From the NCBI GenBank assembly GCA_964057225.1, contig OZ059895.1, positions 12,276,001 through 12,340,000 on the forward strand: a stretch of DNA of 64,000 bases, written 5' to 3'. This document shows, piece by piece, positions 1-14,861 of this stretch. The notes beneath the pieces were generated by a model. It was not told where the DNA came from and made no database searches. It was given only the letters and a program-made list of their open reading frames with translations. Made by a program: the position numbers and the translations under genes. Numbering within the stretch: position 1 is the first letter of the stretch; each line of letters starts with the position of its first letter. The DNA is from Auanema rhodensis (Eukaryota > Nematoda > Chromadorea > Rhabditida > Rhabditidae).

Positions 1-14
1 TATCAGATATTTTC

Positions 15-133
15 GCTTACGACCATACCACGTTGAAAGTACGCCATCCCGTCCGATCTGGCAAGTCAAGCAACGTTGGGCCCGGTTAGTACTTGGATCG
101 GAGACGGCTTGGGAATCCCGGGTGCCGTAAGCT
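15..133 (+). rRNA. 5S ribosomal RNA, consensus copy
   Basis: 119-nt 5S rRNA gene, component of the large ribosomal subunit and transcribed by RNA polymerase III. It closely resembles the Caenorhabditis 5S gene as I remember it. The two ends pair (GCTTACG at the 5' end with CGTAAGC near the 3' end), giving helix I. The internal promoter should lie near nt 50-97 by analogy with other animals (box A, intermediate element, box C). The gene is followed by TTTT and, five bases later, a run of seven T, which suit Pol III termination. This copy defines the numbering used for all other copies. Confidence 0.95.
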
Positions 134-942
134 TTTCAAATTTTTTTAACGATCATGCCACGTTGAAAGTACGCCATGCAGCTGATTTTCAATTTTATCT
201 CTTCCGTAACAAATGTTTTCAATTCTCCAGCAGTTTTACTTAGATAGCTAAACCCAAGGCATCAAAATATCTTCAATCTTATTTCTATATTACATTTATA
301 AACCAGTAGTTCATGAACCTTCATCTTAACTTTATTGTTTCTATCTATTTCCTATTGAAACAAACAATGTTTTAACACTATACAACTGTGAAACCTTTTT
401 TAATTTATTGTATTTGGAGCTCATAAGATTCAATATCATCGAGGGATTTAGATGTAGTGTGGAAAATTACATAACTAACATGAAATTGGAAAATAAGCAA
501 TAACGAGGATAAATATGTAAATCATTGAATAACAGATATTTTCGCTTACGACCATACCACATTGAAAATACGCCATGCACCTGATTTTCAATTTTATCTC
601 TTCCGTAACAAATGTTTTCAATTTTCCAGCAGTTTTACTTAGATAGCTCAACCCAAGCCATCAAAATATCTTCAATCTTATTTCTATATTACATTTATAA
701 ACCAGTAGTTCATGAACCTTCATCTTAACTTTATTGTTTCTATCTATTTCCTATTGAAACAAACATTGTTTAAACACTATACAACTGTGAAACCTTTTTT
801 AATTTATTGTATTTGGAGCTCATAAGATTTGATATCATCGAGGGATTTAGATGTAACGTAGAAAATTACATAACTAACATGAAATTGGAAAAAAAACAAT
901 AACGAGGATAAGTATGTAAAACATTGAATATCAGATATTTTC

Positions 943-1061
943 GCTTACGACCATACCACGTTGAAAGTACGCCATCCCGTCCGATCTGGCAAGTCAAGCA
1001 ACGTTGGGCCCGGTTAGTACTTGGATCGGAGACCGCTTGGGAATCCCGGGTGCCGTAAGCT
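943..1061 (+). rRNA. 5S rRNA, G92C variant
   Basis: Complete 119-nt copy with one difference from the consensus, G92C, a variant shared with four other copies in the array. Confidence 0.93.
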
Positions 1062-2269
1062 TTTCAAATTTTTTTAACGATCATGCCACGTTGAAAGTAC
1101 GCCATGCAGCTGATTTTCAATTTCATCTCTTTTGTAACAAATGTTTTCAATTTTCCAGCAGTTTTACTTAGATAGCTAAACCCAAGGCATCAAAATATCT
1201 TCAATCTTATTTCTTTATTACAGTTATAAACCAGTAGTTTATGAACCTTCATCTTAACTTTACTGTTTCTATCTATTTCCTATTGAAACAAACGTTGTTT
1301 AAACACTATACAACTGTGAAACCTTTTTTAATTTATTGTATTTGGAGCTCATAAGATTCAATATCATCGAGGGATTTAGATGTAACGTGGAAAATTACAT
1401 AACTAACATGAAATTGGAAAATAAGCAATAACGAGGATAAATATGTAAATCATTGAATAACAGATATTTTCGCTTACGACCATACCACGTTGAAAATACG
1501 CCATGCAGCTGATTTTCAATTTTATCTCTTCCGTAACAAATGTTTTCAATTCTCCAGCAGTTTTACTTAGATAGCTAAACCCAAGGCATCAAAATATCTT
1601 CAATCTTATTTCTATATTACATTTATAAACCAGTAGTTCATGAACCTTCATCTTAACTTTATTGTTTCTATCTATTTCCTATTGAAACAAACAATGTTTT
1701 AACACTATACAACTGTGAAACCTTTTTTAATTTATTGTATTTGGAGCTCATAAGATTCAATATCATCGAGGGATTTAGATGTAGTGTGGAAAATTACATA
1801 ACTAACATGAAATTGGAAAATAAGCAATAACGAGGATAAATATGTAAATCATTGAATAACAGATATTTTCGCTTACGACCATACCACATTGAAAATACGC
1901 CATGCACCTGATTTTCAATTTTATCTCTTCCGTAACAAATGTTTTCAATTTTCCAGCAGTTTTACTTAGATAGCTCAACCCAAGGCATCAAAATATCTTC
2001 AATCTTATTTCTATATTACATTTATAAACCAGTAGTTCATGAACCTTCATCTTAACTTTATTGTTTCTATCTATTTCCTATTGAAACAAACATTGTTTAA
2101 ACACTATACAACTGTGAAACCTTTTTTAATTTATTGTATTTGGAGCTCATAAGATTTGATATCATCGAGGGATTTAGATGTAACGTAGAAAATTACATAA
2201 CTAACATGAAATTGGGAAAAAAACAATAACGAGGATAAGTATGTAAATCATTGAATATCAGATATTTTC

Positions 2270-2388
2270 GCTTACGACCATACCACGTTGAAAGTACGCC
2301 ATCCCGTCCGATCTGGCAAGTCAAGCAACGTTGGGCCCGGTTAGTACTTGGATCGGAGACGGCTTGGGAATCCCGGGTGCCGTAAGCT
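2270..2388 (+). rRNA. 5S rRNA
   Basis: Complete copy matching the consensus; 2255 bp after the copy at 15, the length of the higher-order repeat here. Confidence 0.95.
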
Positions 2389-3197
2389 TTTCAAATTTTT
2401 TTAACGATCATGCCACGTTGAAAGTACGCCATGCAGCTGATTTTCAATTTTATCTCTTCCGTAACAAATGTTTTCAATTCTCCAGCAGTTTTACTTAGAT
2501 AGCTAAACCCAAGGCATCAAAATATCTTCAATCTTATTTCTATATTACATTTATAAACCAGTAGTTCATGAACCTTCATCTTAACTTTATTGTTTCTATC
2601 TATTTCCTATTGAAACAAACAATGTTTTAACACTATACAACTGTGAAACCTTTTTTAATTTATTGTATTTGGAGCTCATAAGATTCAATATCATCGAGGG
2701 ATTTAGATGTAGTGTGGAAAATTACATAACTAACATGAAATTGGAAAATAAGCAATAACGAGGATAAATATGTAAATCATTGAATAACAGATATTTTCGC
2801 TTACGACCATACCACATTGAAAATACGCCATGCACCTGATTTTCAATTTTATCTCTTCCGTAACAAATGTTTTCAATTTTCCAGCAGTTTTACTTAGATA
2901 GCTCAACCCAAGCCATCAAAATATCTTCAATCTTATTTCTATATTACATTTATAAACCAGTAGTTCATGAACCTTCATCTTAACTTTATTGTTTCTATCT
3001 ATTTCCTATTGAAACAAACATTGTTTAAACACTATACAACTGTGAAACCTTTTTTAATTTATTGTATTTGGAGCTCATAAGATTTGATATCATCGAGGGA
3101 TTTAGATGTAACGTAGAAAATTACATAACTAACATGAAATTGGAAAAAAAACAATAACGAGGATAAGTATGTAAAACATTGAATATCAGATATTTTC

Positions 3198-3316
3198 GCT
3201 TACGACCATACCACGTTGAAAGTACGCCATCCCGTCCGATCTGGCAAGTCAAGCAACGTTGGGCCCGGTTAGTACTTGGATCGGAGACCGCTTGGGAATC
3301 CCGGGTGCCGTAAGCT
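3198..3316 (+). rRNA. 5S rRNA, G92C variant
   Basis: Complete copy with G92C; the 2255-bp higher-order partner of the copy at 943. Confidence 0.93.
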
Positions 3317-4524
3317 TTTCAAATTTTTTTAACGATCATGCCACGTTGAAAGTACGCCATGCAGCTGATTTTCAATTTCATCTCTTTTGTAACAAATGTT
3401 TTCAATTTTCCAGCAGTTTTACTTAGATAGCTAAACCCAAGGCATCAAAATATCTTCAATCTTATTTCTTTATTACAGTTATAAACCAGTAGTTTATGAA
3501 CCTTCATCTTAACTTTACTGTTTCTATCTATTTCCTATTGAAACAAACGTTGTTTAAACACTATACAACTGTGAAACCTTTTTTAATTTATTGTATTTGG
3601 AGCTCATAAGATTCAATATCATCGAGGGATTTAGATGTAACGTGGAAAATTACATAACTAACATGAAATTGGAAAATAAGCAATAACGAGGATAAATATG
3701 TAAATCATTGAATAACAGATATTTTCGCTTACGACCATACCACGTTGAAAATACGCCATGCAGCTGATTTTCAATTTTATCTCTTCCGTAACAAATGTTT
3801 TCAATTCTCCAGCAGTTTTACTTAGATAGCTAAACCCAAGGCATCAAAATATCTTCAATCTTATTTCTATATTACATTTATAAACCAGTAGTTCATGAAC
3901 CTTCATCTTAACTTTATTGTTTCTATCTATTTCCTATTGAAACAAACAATGTTTTAACACTATACAACTGTGAAACCTTTTTTAATTTATTGTATTTGGA
4001 GCTCATAAGATTCAATATCATCGAGGGATTTAGATGTAGTGTGGAAAATTACATAACTAACATGAAATTGGAAAATAAGCAATAACGAGGATAAATATGT
4101 AAATCATTGAATAACAGATATTTTCGCTTACGACCATACCACATTGAAAATACGCCATGCACCTGATTTTCAATTTTATCTCTTCCGTAACAAATGTTTT
4201 CAATTTTCCAGCAGTTTTACTTAGATAGCTCAACCCAAGGCATCAAAATATCTTCAATCTTATTTCTATATTACATTTATAAACCAGTAGTTCATGAACC
4301 TTCATCTTAACTTTATTGTTTCTATCTATTTCCTATTGAAACAAACATTGTTTAAACACTATACAACTGTGAAACCTTTTTTAATTTATTGTATTTGGAG
4401 CTCATAAGATTTGATATCATCGAGGGATTTAGATGTAACGTAGAAAATTACATAACTAACATGAAATTGGGAAAAAAACAATAACGAGGATAAGTATGTA
4501 AATCATTGAATATCAGATATTTTC

Positions 4525-4643
4525 GCTTACGACCATACCACGTTGAAAGTACGCCATCCCGTCCGATCTGGCAAGTCAAGCAACGTTGGGCCCGGTTAGT
4601 ACTTGGATCGGAGACGGCTTGGGAATCCCGGGTGCCGTAAGCT
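4525..4643 (+). rRNA. 5S rRNA
   Basis: Complete consensus copy. The next gene follows after only 529 bp, the single place in the main array with two complete units in succession. Confidence 0.95.
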
Positions 4644-5053
4644 TTTCAAATTTTTTTAACGATCATGCCACGTTGAAAGTACGCCATGCAGCTGATTTTC
4701 AATTTTATCTCTTCCGTAACAAATGTTTTCAATTCTCCAGCAGTTTTTCTTAGATAGCTAAACCCAAGGCATCAAAATATCTTCAATCTTATTTCTATAT
4801 TACATTTATAAACCAGTAGTTCATGAACCTTCATCTTAACTTTATTGTTTCTATCTATTTCCTATTGAAACAAACATTGTTTAAACACTATACAACTGTG
4901 AAACCTTTTTTAATTTATTGTATTTGGAGCTCATAAGATTTGATATCATCGAGGGATTTAGATGTAACGTAGAAAATTACATAACTAACATGAAATTGGG
5001 AAAAAAACAATAACGAGGATAAGTATGTAAATCATTGAATATCAGATATTTTC

Positions 5054-5172
5054 GCTTACGACCATACCACGTTGAAAGTACGCCATCCCGTCCGATCTGG
5101 CAAGTCAAGCAACGTTGGGCCCGGTTAGTACTTGGATCGGAGACGGCTTGGGAATCCCGGGTGCCGTAAGCT
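5054..5172 (+). rRNA. 5S rRNA
   Basis: Complete consensus copy. Confidence 0.95.
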
Positions 5173-5981
5173 TTTCAAATTTTTTTAACGATCATGCCAC
5201 GTTGAAAGTACGCCATGCAGCTGATTTTCAATTTTATCTCTTCCGTAACAAATGTTTTCAATTCTCCAGCAGTTTTTCTTAGATAGCTAAACCCAAGGCA
5301 TCGAAATATCTTCAATCTTATTTCTATATTACATTTATAAACCAGTAGTTCATGAACCTTCATCTTAACTTTATTGTTTCTATCTATTTCCTATTGAAAC
5401 AAACAATGTTTTAACACTATACAACTGTGAAACCTTTTTTAATTTATTGTATTTGGAGCTCATAAGATTCAATATCATCGAGGGATTTAGATGTAGTGTG
5501 GAAAATTACATAACTAACATGAAATTGGAAAATAAGCAATAACGAGGATAAATATGTAAATCATTGAATAACAGATATTTTCGCTTACGACCATACCACG
5601 TTGAAAATACGCCATGCAGCTGATTTTCAATTTTATCTCTTCCGTAACAAATGTTTTCAATTTTCCAGCAGTTTTACTTAGATAGCTCAACCCAAGGCAT
5701 CAAAATATCTTCAATCTTATTTCTATATTACAGTTATAAACCAGTAGTTTATGAACCTTAATCTTAACTTTACTGTTTCTATCTATTTCCTATTGAATTA
5801 AACATTGTTTCAACACTATACAACTGTGAAACCTTTTTTAATTTATTGTATTTGGAGCTCATAAGATTTGATATCATCGAGTGATTTAGATGTAACGTAG
5901 AAAATTACATAACTAACATGAAATTGGAAAAAAAACAATAACGAGGATAAGTATGTAAAACATTGAATATCAGATATTTTC

Positions 5982-6100
5982 GCTTACGACCATACCACGT
6001 TGAAAGTACGCCATCCCGTCCGATCTGGTAAGTCAAGCAACGTTGGGCCCGGTTAGTACTTGGATCGGAGACGGCTTGGGAATCCCGGGTGCCGTAAGCT
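5982..6100 (+). rRNA. 5S rRNA, C48T variant
   Basis: Complete copy with one change, C48T, just before the presumed box A. Confidence 0.93.
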
Positions 6101-6910
6101 TTTCAAATTTTTTTAACGATCATGCCACGTTGAAAGTACGCCATGCAGCTGATTTTCAATTTTATCTCTTCCGTAACAAATGTTTTCAATTCTCCAGCAG
6201 TTTTACTTAGATAGCTAAACCCAAGGCATCAAAATATCTTCAATCTTATTTCTATATTACATTTATAAACCAGTAGTTCATGAACCTTCATCTTAACTTT
6301 ATTGTTTCTATCTATTTCCTATTGAAACAAACAATGTTTTAACACTATACAACTGTGAAACCTTTTTTAATTTATTGTATTTGGAGCTCATAAGATTCAA
6401 TATCATCGAGGGATTTAGATGTAGTGTGGAAAATTACATAACTAACATGAAATTGGAAAATAAGCAATAACGAGGATAAATATGTAAATCATTGAATAAC
6501 AGATATTTTCGCTTACGACCATACCACGTTGAAAATACGCCATGCAGCTGATTTTCAATTTTATCTCTTCCGTAACAAATGTTTTCAATTTTCCAGCAGT
6601 TTTACTTAGATAGCTCAACCCAAGGCATCAAAATATCTTCAATCTTATTTCTATATTACAGTTATAAACCAGTAGTTTATGAACCTTAATCTTAACTTTA
6701 CTGTTTCTATCTATTTCCTATTGAATTAAACATTGTTTTAACACTATACAACTGTGAAACCTTTTTTAATTTATTGTATTTGGAGCTCATAAGATTTGAT
6801 ATCATCGAGTGATTTAGATGTAACGTAGAAAATTACATAACTAACATGAAATTGGAAAAAAAAACAATAACGAGGATAAGTATGTAAATCATTGAATATC
6901 AGATATTTTC

Positions 6911-7029
6911 GCTTACGACCATACCACGTTGAAAGTACGCCATCCCGTCCGATCTGGCAAGTCAAGCAACGTTGGGCCCGGTTAGTACTTGGATCGGAGA
7001 CGGCTTGGGAATCCCGGGTGCCGTAAGCT
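6911..7029 (+). rRNA. 5S rRNA
   Basis: Complete consensus copy. Confidence 0.95.
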
Positions 7030-7838
7030 TTTCAAATTTTTTTAACGATCATGCCACGTTGAAAGTACGCCATGCAGCTGATTTTCAATTTTATCTCTTC
7101 CGTAAAAAATGTTTTTAATTTTCCAGCAGTTTTACTTAGATAGCTCAACCCAAGGCATCAAAATATCTTCCATCTTATTTCTATATTACAGTTATAAACC
7201 AGTAGTTTATGAACCTTAATCTTAACTTTACTGTTTCTATCTATTTCCTATTGAAACAAACAATGTTTTAACACTATACAACTGTGAAACCTTTTTTAAT
7301 TTATTGTATTTGGAGCTCATAAGATTCAATATCATCGAGGGATTTAGATGTAACGTGGAAAATTACATAACTAACATGAAATTGGAAAATAAGCAATAAC
7401 GAGGATAAATATGTAAATCATTGAATAACAGATATTTTCGCTTACGACCATACCACATTGAAAATACGCCATGCAGCTGATTTTCAATTTTATCTCTTCC
7501 GTAACAAATGTTTTCAATTTTCCAGCAGTTTTACTTAGATAGCTCAACCCAAGGCATCAAAATATCTTCAATCTTATTTCTATATTGCATTTATAAACCA
7601 GTAGTTCATGAACCTTCATCTTAACTTTATTGTTTCTATCTATTTCCTATTGAAACAAACATTGTTTAAACACTATACAACTGTGAAACCTTTTTTAATT
7701 TATTGTATTTGGAGCTCATAAGATTTGATATCATCGAGGGATTTAGATGTAACGTCTAAAATTACATAACTAACATGAAATTGGAAAAAAAACAATAACG
7801 AGGATAAGTATGTAAAACATTGAATATCAGATATTTTC

Positions 7839-7957
7839 GCTTACGACCATACCACGTTGAAAGTACGCCATCCCGTCCGATCTGGCAAGTCAAGCAACGT
7901 TGGGCCCGGTTAGTACTTGGATCGGAGACCGCTTGGGAATCCCGGGTGCCGTAAGCT
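7839..7957 (+). rRNA. 5S rRNA, G92C variant
   Basis: Complete copy with G92C. Seven shortened units follow it in a row before the next complete gene, the longest stretch without an intact 5S gene in the array. Confidence 0.93.
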
Positions 7958-10900
7958 TTTCAAATTTTTTTAACGATCATGCCACGTTGAAAGTACGCCA
8001 TGCAGCTGATTTTCAATTTTATCTCTTTCGTAACAAATGTTTTCAATTTTCCAGCAGTTTTACTTAGATAGCTAAACCCAAGGCATCAAAATATCTTCAA
8101 TCTTATTTCTTTATTACAGTTATAAACCAGTAGTTTATGAACCTTCATCTTAACTTTACTGTTTCTATCTATTTCCTATTGAAACAAACGTTGTTTAAAC
8201 ACTATACAACTGTGAAACCTTTTTTAATTTATTGTATTTGGAGCTCATAAGATTCAATATCATCGAGGGATTTAGATGTAACGTGGAAAATTACATAACT
8301 AACATGAAATTGGAAAATAAGCAATAACGAGGATAAATATGTAAATCATTGAATAACAGATATTTTCGCTTACGACCATACCACGTTGAAAATACGCCAT
8401 GCAGCTGATTTTCAATTTTTTCTCTTCCGTAACAAATGTTTTCAATTTTCCAGCAGTTTTACTTAGATAGCTCAACCCAAGGCATCAAAATATCTTCAAT
8501 CTTATTTCTATATTACATTTATAAACCAGTAGTTCATGAACCTTCATCTTAACTTTATTGTTTCTATCTATTTCCTATTGAAACACACATTGTTTAAACA
8601 CTATACAACTGTGAAACCTTTTTTAATTTATTGTATTTGGATCTCATACGATTTGATATCATCGAGGGATTTAGATGTTACGTAGAAAATTACATAACTA
8701 ACATGAAATTGGAAAAAAAACAATAACGAGGATAAGTATGTAAATCATTGAATATCAGATATTTCCGCTTACGACCATACCACGTTGAAAGTACGCCATG
8801 CAGCTGATTTTCAATTTTATCTCTTCCGTAACAAATGTTTTCAATTTTCCAGCAGTTTTACTTAGATAGCTCAACCCAAGGCATCAAAATATCTTCAATC
8901 TTATTTCTATATTACATTTATAAACCAGTAGTTCATGAACCTTCATCTTAACTTTATTGTTTCTATCTATTTCCTATTGAAACAAACATTGTTTAAACAC
9001 TATACAACTGTGAAACCTTTTTTAATTTATTGTATTTGGAGCTCATAAGATTTGATATCATCGAGGGATTTAGATGTAACGTAGAAAATTACATAACTAA
9101 CATGAAATTGGAAAAAAAACAATAACGAGGATAAGTATGTAAATCATTGAATATCAGATATTTTCGCTTACGACCATACCACGTTGAAAGTACGCCATGC
9201 AGCTGATTTTCAATTTTATCTCTTCCGTAACAAATGTTTTCAATTTTCCAGCAGTTTTACTTAGATAGCTCAACCCAAGGCATCAAAATATCTTCAATCT
9301 TATTTCTATATTACAGTTATAAACCAGTAGTTTATGAACCTTAATCTTAACTTTACTGTTTCTATCTATTTCCTATTGAAACAAACATTGTTTTAACACT
9401 ATACAACTGTGAAACCTTTTTTAATTTATTGTATTTGGAGCTCATAAGATTCAATATCATCGAGGGATTTAGATGTAACGTGGAAAATTACATAACTAAC
9501 ATGAAATTGGAAAATAAGCAATAACGAGGATAAATATGTAAATCATTGAATAACAGATATTTTCGCTTACGACCATACCACGTTGAAAATACGCCATGCA
9601 GCTGATTTTCAATTTTTTCTCTTCCGTAACAAATGTTTTCAATTTTCCAGCAGTTTTACTTAGATAGCTCAACCCAAGGCATCAAAATATCTTCAATCTT
9701 ATTTCTATATTACATTTATAAACCAGTAGTTCATGAACCTTCATCTTAACTTTATTGTTTCTATCTATTTCCTATTGAAACACACATTGTTTAAACACTA
9801 TACAACTGTGAAACCTTTTTTAATTTATTGTATTTGGATCTCATACGATTTGATATCATCGAGGGATTTAGATGTTACGTAGAAAATTACATAACTAACA
9901 TGAAATTGGAAAAAAAACAATAACGAGGATAAGTATGTAAATCATTGAATATCAGATATTTCCGCTTACGACCATACCACGTTGAAAGTACGCCATGCAG
10001 CTGATTTTCAATTTTATCTCTTCCGTAACAAATGTTTTCAATTTTCCAGCAGTTTTACTTAGATAGCTCAACCCAAGGCATCAAAATATCTTCAATCTTA
10101 TTTCTATATTACATTTATAAACCAGTAGTTCATGAACCTTCATCTTAACTTTATTGTTTCTATCTATTTCCTATTGAAACAAACATTGTTTAAACACTAT
10201 ACAACTGTGAAACCTTTTTTAATTTATTGTATTTGGAGCTCATAAGATTTGATATCATCGAGGGATTTAGATGTAACGTAGAAAATTACATAACTAACAT
10301 GAAATTGGAAAAAAAACAATAACGAGGATAAGTATGTAAATCATTGAATATCAGATATTTTCGCTTACGACCATACCACGTTGAAAGTACGCCATGCAGC
10401 TGATTTTCAATTTTATCTCTTCCGTAACAAATGTTTTCAATTTTCCAGCAGTTTTACTTAGATAGCTCAACCCAAGGCATCAAAATATCTTCAATCTTAT
10501 TTCTATGTTACATTTATAAACCAGTAGTTCATGAACCTTCATCTTAACTTTATTGTTTCTATCTATTTCCTATTGAAACAAACATTGTTTAAACACTATA
10601 CAACTGTGAAACCTTTTTTAATTTATTGTATTTGGAGCTCATAAGATTCAATATCATCGAGGGATTTAGATGTAACGTGGAAAATTACATAACTAACATG
10701 AAATTGGAAAATAAGCAATAACGAGGATAAATATGTAAATCATTGAATAACAGATATTTTCGCTTACGACCATACCACGTTGAAAATACGCCATGCAGCT
10801 GATTTTCAATTTTATCTCTTCCGTAACAAATGTTTTCAATTTTCCAGCAGTTTTACTTAGATAGCTCAACCCAAGGCATCAAAATATCTTCAATCTTATT

Positions 10901-11160
10901 TCTATATTACAGTTATAAACCAGTAGTTTATGAACCTTAATCTTAACTTTACTGTTTCTATCTATTTCCTATTGAAACAAACATTGTTTTAACACTATAC
11001 AACTGTGAAACCTTTTTTAATTTATTGTATTTGGAGCTCATAAGATTTGATATCATCGAGGGATTTAGATGTAACGTAGAAAATTACATAACTAACATGA
11101 AATTGGAAAAAAAACAATAACGAGGATAAGTATGTAAATCATTGAATATCAGATATTTTC

Positions 11161-11279
11161 GCTTACGACCATACCACGTTGAAAGTACGCCATCCCGTCC
11201 GATCTGGCAAGTCAAGCAACGTTGGGCCCGGTTAGTACTTGGATCGGAGACGGCTTGGGAATCCCGGGTGCCGTAAGCT
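11161..11279 (+). rRNA. 5S rRNA
   Basis: Complete consensus copy; first member of a second run of 2255-bp higher-order repeats. Confidence 0.95.
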
Positions 11280-12487
11280 TTTCAAATTTTTTTAACGATC
11301 ATGCCACGTTGAAAGTACGCCATGCAGCTGATTTTCAATTTTATCTCTTCCGTAACAAATGTTTTCAATTCTCCAGCAGTTTTACTTAGATAGCTAAACC
11401 CAAGGCATCAAAATATCTTCAATCTTATTTCTATATTACATTTATAAACCAGTAGTTCATGAACCTTCATCTTAACTTTATTGTTTCTATCTATTTCCTA
11501 TTGAAACACACATTGTTTAAACACTATACAACTGTGAAACCTTTTTTAATTTATTGTATTTGGATCTCATACGATTTGATATCATCGAGGGATTTAGATG
11601 TTGCGTAGAAAATTACATAACTAACATGAAATTGGAAAAAAAACAATAACGAGGATAAGTATGTAAATCATTGAATATCAGATATTTCCGCTTACGACCA
11701 TACCACGTTGAAAGTACGCCATGCAGCTGATTTTCAATTTTATCTCTTCCGTAACAAATGTTTTCAATTTTCCAGCAGTTTTACTTAGATAGCTCAACCC
11801 AAGGCATCAAAATATCTTCAATCTTATTTCTATATTACATTTATAAACCAGTAGTTCATGAATCTTCATCTTAACTTTATTGTTTCTATCTATTTCCTAT
11901 TGAAACACACATTGTTTAAACACTATACAACTGTGAAACCTTTTTTAATTTATTGTATTTGGAGCTCATAAGATTCAATATCATCGAGGGATTTAGATGT
12001 AACGTAGAAAATTACATAACTAACATGAAATTGGAAAATAAGCAATAACGAGGATAAATATGTAAATCATTGAATAACAGATATTTTCGCTTACGACCAT
12101 ACCACGTTGAAAATACGCCATGCAGCTGATTTTCAATTTTATCTCTTCCGTAACAAATGTTTTCAATTTTCCAGCAGTTTTACTTAGATAGCTCAACCCA
12201 AGGCATCAAAATATCTTCAATCTTATTTCTATATTACAGTTATAAACCAGTAGTTTATGAACCTTAATCTTAACTTTACTGTTTCTATCTATTTCCTATT
12301 GAAACAAACATTGTTTTAACACTATACAACTGTGAAACCTTTTTTAATTTATTGTATTTGGAGCTCATAAGATTTGATATCATCGAGGGATTTAGATGTA
12401 ACGTAGAAAATTACATAACTAACATGAAATTGGAAAAAAAACAATAACGAGGATAAGTATGTAAATCATTGAATATCAGATATTTTC

Positions 12488-12606
12488 GCTTACGACCATA
12501 CCACGTTGAAAGTACGCCATCCCGTCCGATCTGGCAAGTCAAGCAACGTTGGGCCCGGTTAGTACTTGGATCGGAGACGGCTTGGGAATCCCGGGTGCCG
12601 TAAGCT
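12488..12606 (+). rRNA. 5S rRNA
   Basis: Complete consensus copy. The partial 5S copy downstream has AAATACG instead of AAGTACG, as in the shortened units. Confidence 0.95.
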
Positions 12607-13415
12607 TTTCAAATTTTTTTAACGATCATGCCACGTTGAAAATACGCCATGCAGCTGATTTTCAATTTTATCTCTTCCGTAACAAATGTTTTCAATTCTC
12701 CAGCAGTTTTACTTAGATAGCTAAACCCAAGGCATCAAAATATCTTCAATCTTATTTCTATATTACATTTATAAACCAGTAGTTCATGAACCTTCATCTT
12801 AACTTTATTGTTTCTATCTATTTCCTATTGAAACACACATTGTTTAAACACTATACAACTGTGAAACCTTTTTTAATTTATTGTATTTGGATCTCATACG
12901 ATTTGATATCATCGAGGGATTTAGATGTTACGTAGAAAATTACATAACTAACATGAAATTGGAAAAAAAACAATAACGAGGATAAGTATGTAAATCATTG
13001 AATATCAGATATTTCCGCTTACGACCATACCACGTTGAAAGTACGCCATGCAGCTGATTTTCAATTTTATCTCTTCCGTAACAAATGTTTTCAATTTTCC
13101 AGCAGTTTTACTTAGATAGCTCAACCCAAGGCATCAAAATATCTTCAATCTTATTTCTATATTACAGTTATAATCCAGTAGTTTATGAACCTTAATCTTA
13201 ACTTTACTGTTTCTATCTATTTCCTATTGAAACAAACAATGTTTTAACACTATACAACTGTGAAACCTTTTTTAATTTATTGTATTTGGAGCTCATAAGA
13301 TTTGATATCATCGAGGGATTTAGATGTAACGTAGAAAATTACATAACTAACATGAAATTGGAAAAAAAACAATAACGAGGATAAGTATGTAAAACATTGA
13401 ATATCAGATATTTTC

Positions 13416-13534
13416 GCTTACGACCATACCACGTTGAAAGTACGCCATCCCGTCCGATCTGGCAAGTCAAGCAACGTTGGGCCCGGTTAGTACTTGGATC
13501 GGAGACGGCTTGGGAATCCCGGGTGCCGTAAGCT
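13416..13534 (+). rRNA. 5S rRNA
   Basis: Complete consensus copy, 2255 bp after the copy at 11161. Confidence 0.95.
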
Positions 13535-14742
13535 TTTCAAATTTTTTTAACGATCATGCCACGTTGAAAGTACGCCATGCAGCTGATTTTCAATTTTATC
13601 TCTTCCGTAACAAATGTTTTCAATTCTCCAGCAGTTTTACTTAGATAGCTAAACCCAAGGCATCAAAATATCTTCAATCTTATTTCTATATTACATTTAT
13701 AAACCAGTAGTTCATGAACCTTCATCTTAACTTTATTGTTTCTATCTATTTCCTATTGAAACACACATTGTTTAAACACTATACAACTGTGAAACCTTTT
13801 TTAATTTATTGTATTTGGATCTCATACGATTTGATATCATCGAGGGATTTAGATGTTGCGTAGAAAATTACATAACTAACATGAAATTGGAAAAAAAACA
13901 ATAACGAGGATAAGTATGTAAATCATTGAATATCAGATATTTCCGCTTACGACCATACCACGTTGAAAGTACGCCATGCAGCTGATTTTCAATTTTATCT
14001 CTTCCGTAACAAATGTTTTCAATTTTCCAGCAGTTTTACTTAGATAGCTCAACCCAAGGCATCAAAATATCTTCAATCTTATTTCTATATTACATTTATA
14101 AACCAGTAGTTCATGAATCTTCATCTTAACTTTATTGTTTCTATCTATTTCCTATTGAAACACACATTGTTTAAACACTATACAACTGTGAAACCTTTTT
14201 TAATTTATTGTATTTGGAGCTCATAAGATTCAATATCATCGAGGGATTTAGATGTAACGTAGAAAATTACATAACTAACATGAAATTGGAAAATAAGCAA
14301 TAACGAGGATAAATATGTAAATCATTGAATAACAGATATTTTCGCTTACGACCATACCACGTTGAAAATACGCCATGCAGCTGATTTTCAATTTTATCTC
14401 TTCCGTAACAAATGTTTTCAATTTTCCAGCAGTTTTACTTAGATAGCTCAACCCAAGGCATCAAAATATCTTCAATCTTATTTCTATATTACAGTTATAA
14501 ACCAGTAGTTTATGAACCTTAATCTTAACTTTACTGTTTCTATCTATTTCCTATTGAAACAAACATTGTTTTAACACTATACAACTGTGAAACCTTTTTT
14601 AATTTATTGTATTTGGAGCTCATAAGATTTGATATCATCGAGGGATTTAGATGTAACGTAGAAAATTACATAACTAACATGAAATTGGAAAAAAAACAAT
14701 AACGAGGATAAGTATGTAAATCATTGAATATCAGATATTTTC

Positions 14743-14861
14743 GCTTACGACCATACCACGTTGAAAGTACGCCATCCCGTCCGATCTGGCAAGTCAAGCA
14801 ACGTTGGGCCCGGTTAGTACTTGGATCGGAGACGGCTTGGGAATCCCGGGTGCCGTAAGCT
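14743..14861 (+). rRNA. 5S rRNA
   Basis: Complete consensus copy, 2255 bp after the copy at 12488. Confidence 0.95.

Noticed and set aside
137..540. Possible spliced-leader RNA gene in the 5S spacer, as in Caenorhabditis
   Set aside because: I read both strands for the SL1 sequence or an SL exon followed by a donor and an Sm site. CTAAGTAAAA on the minus strand is donor-like, but no Sm site or stem-loop set is convincing.
5175..5363. 62-codon minus-strand ORF in the 5S spacer
   Set aside because: Other repeat units break it, so there is no sign of selection for coding.
6771..6965. ORF of 64 codons antisense to a 5S gene and spacer, repeated at 53664-53858 and 61433-61627
   Set aside because: It only mirrors the 5S repeat; it has no codon structure, start context or domain, and appears because the repeat is copied.
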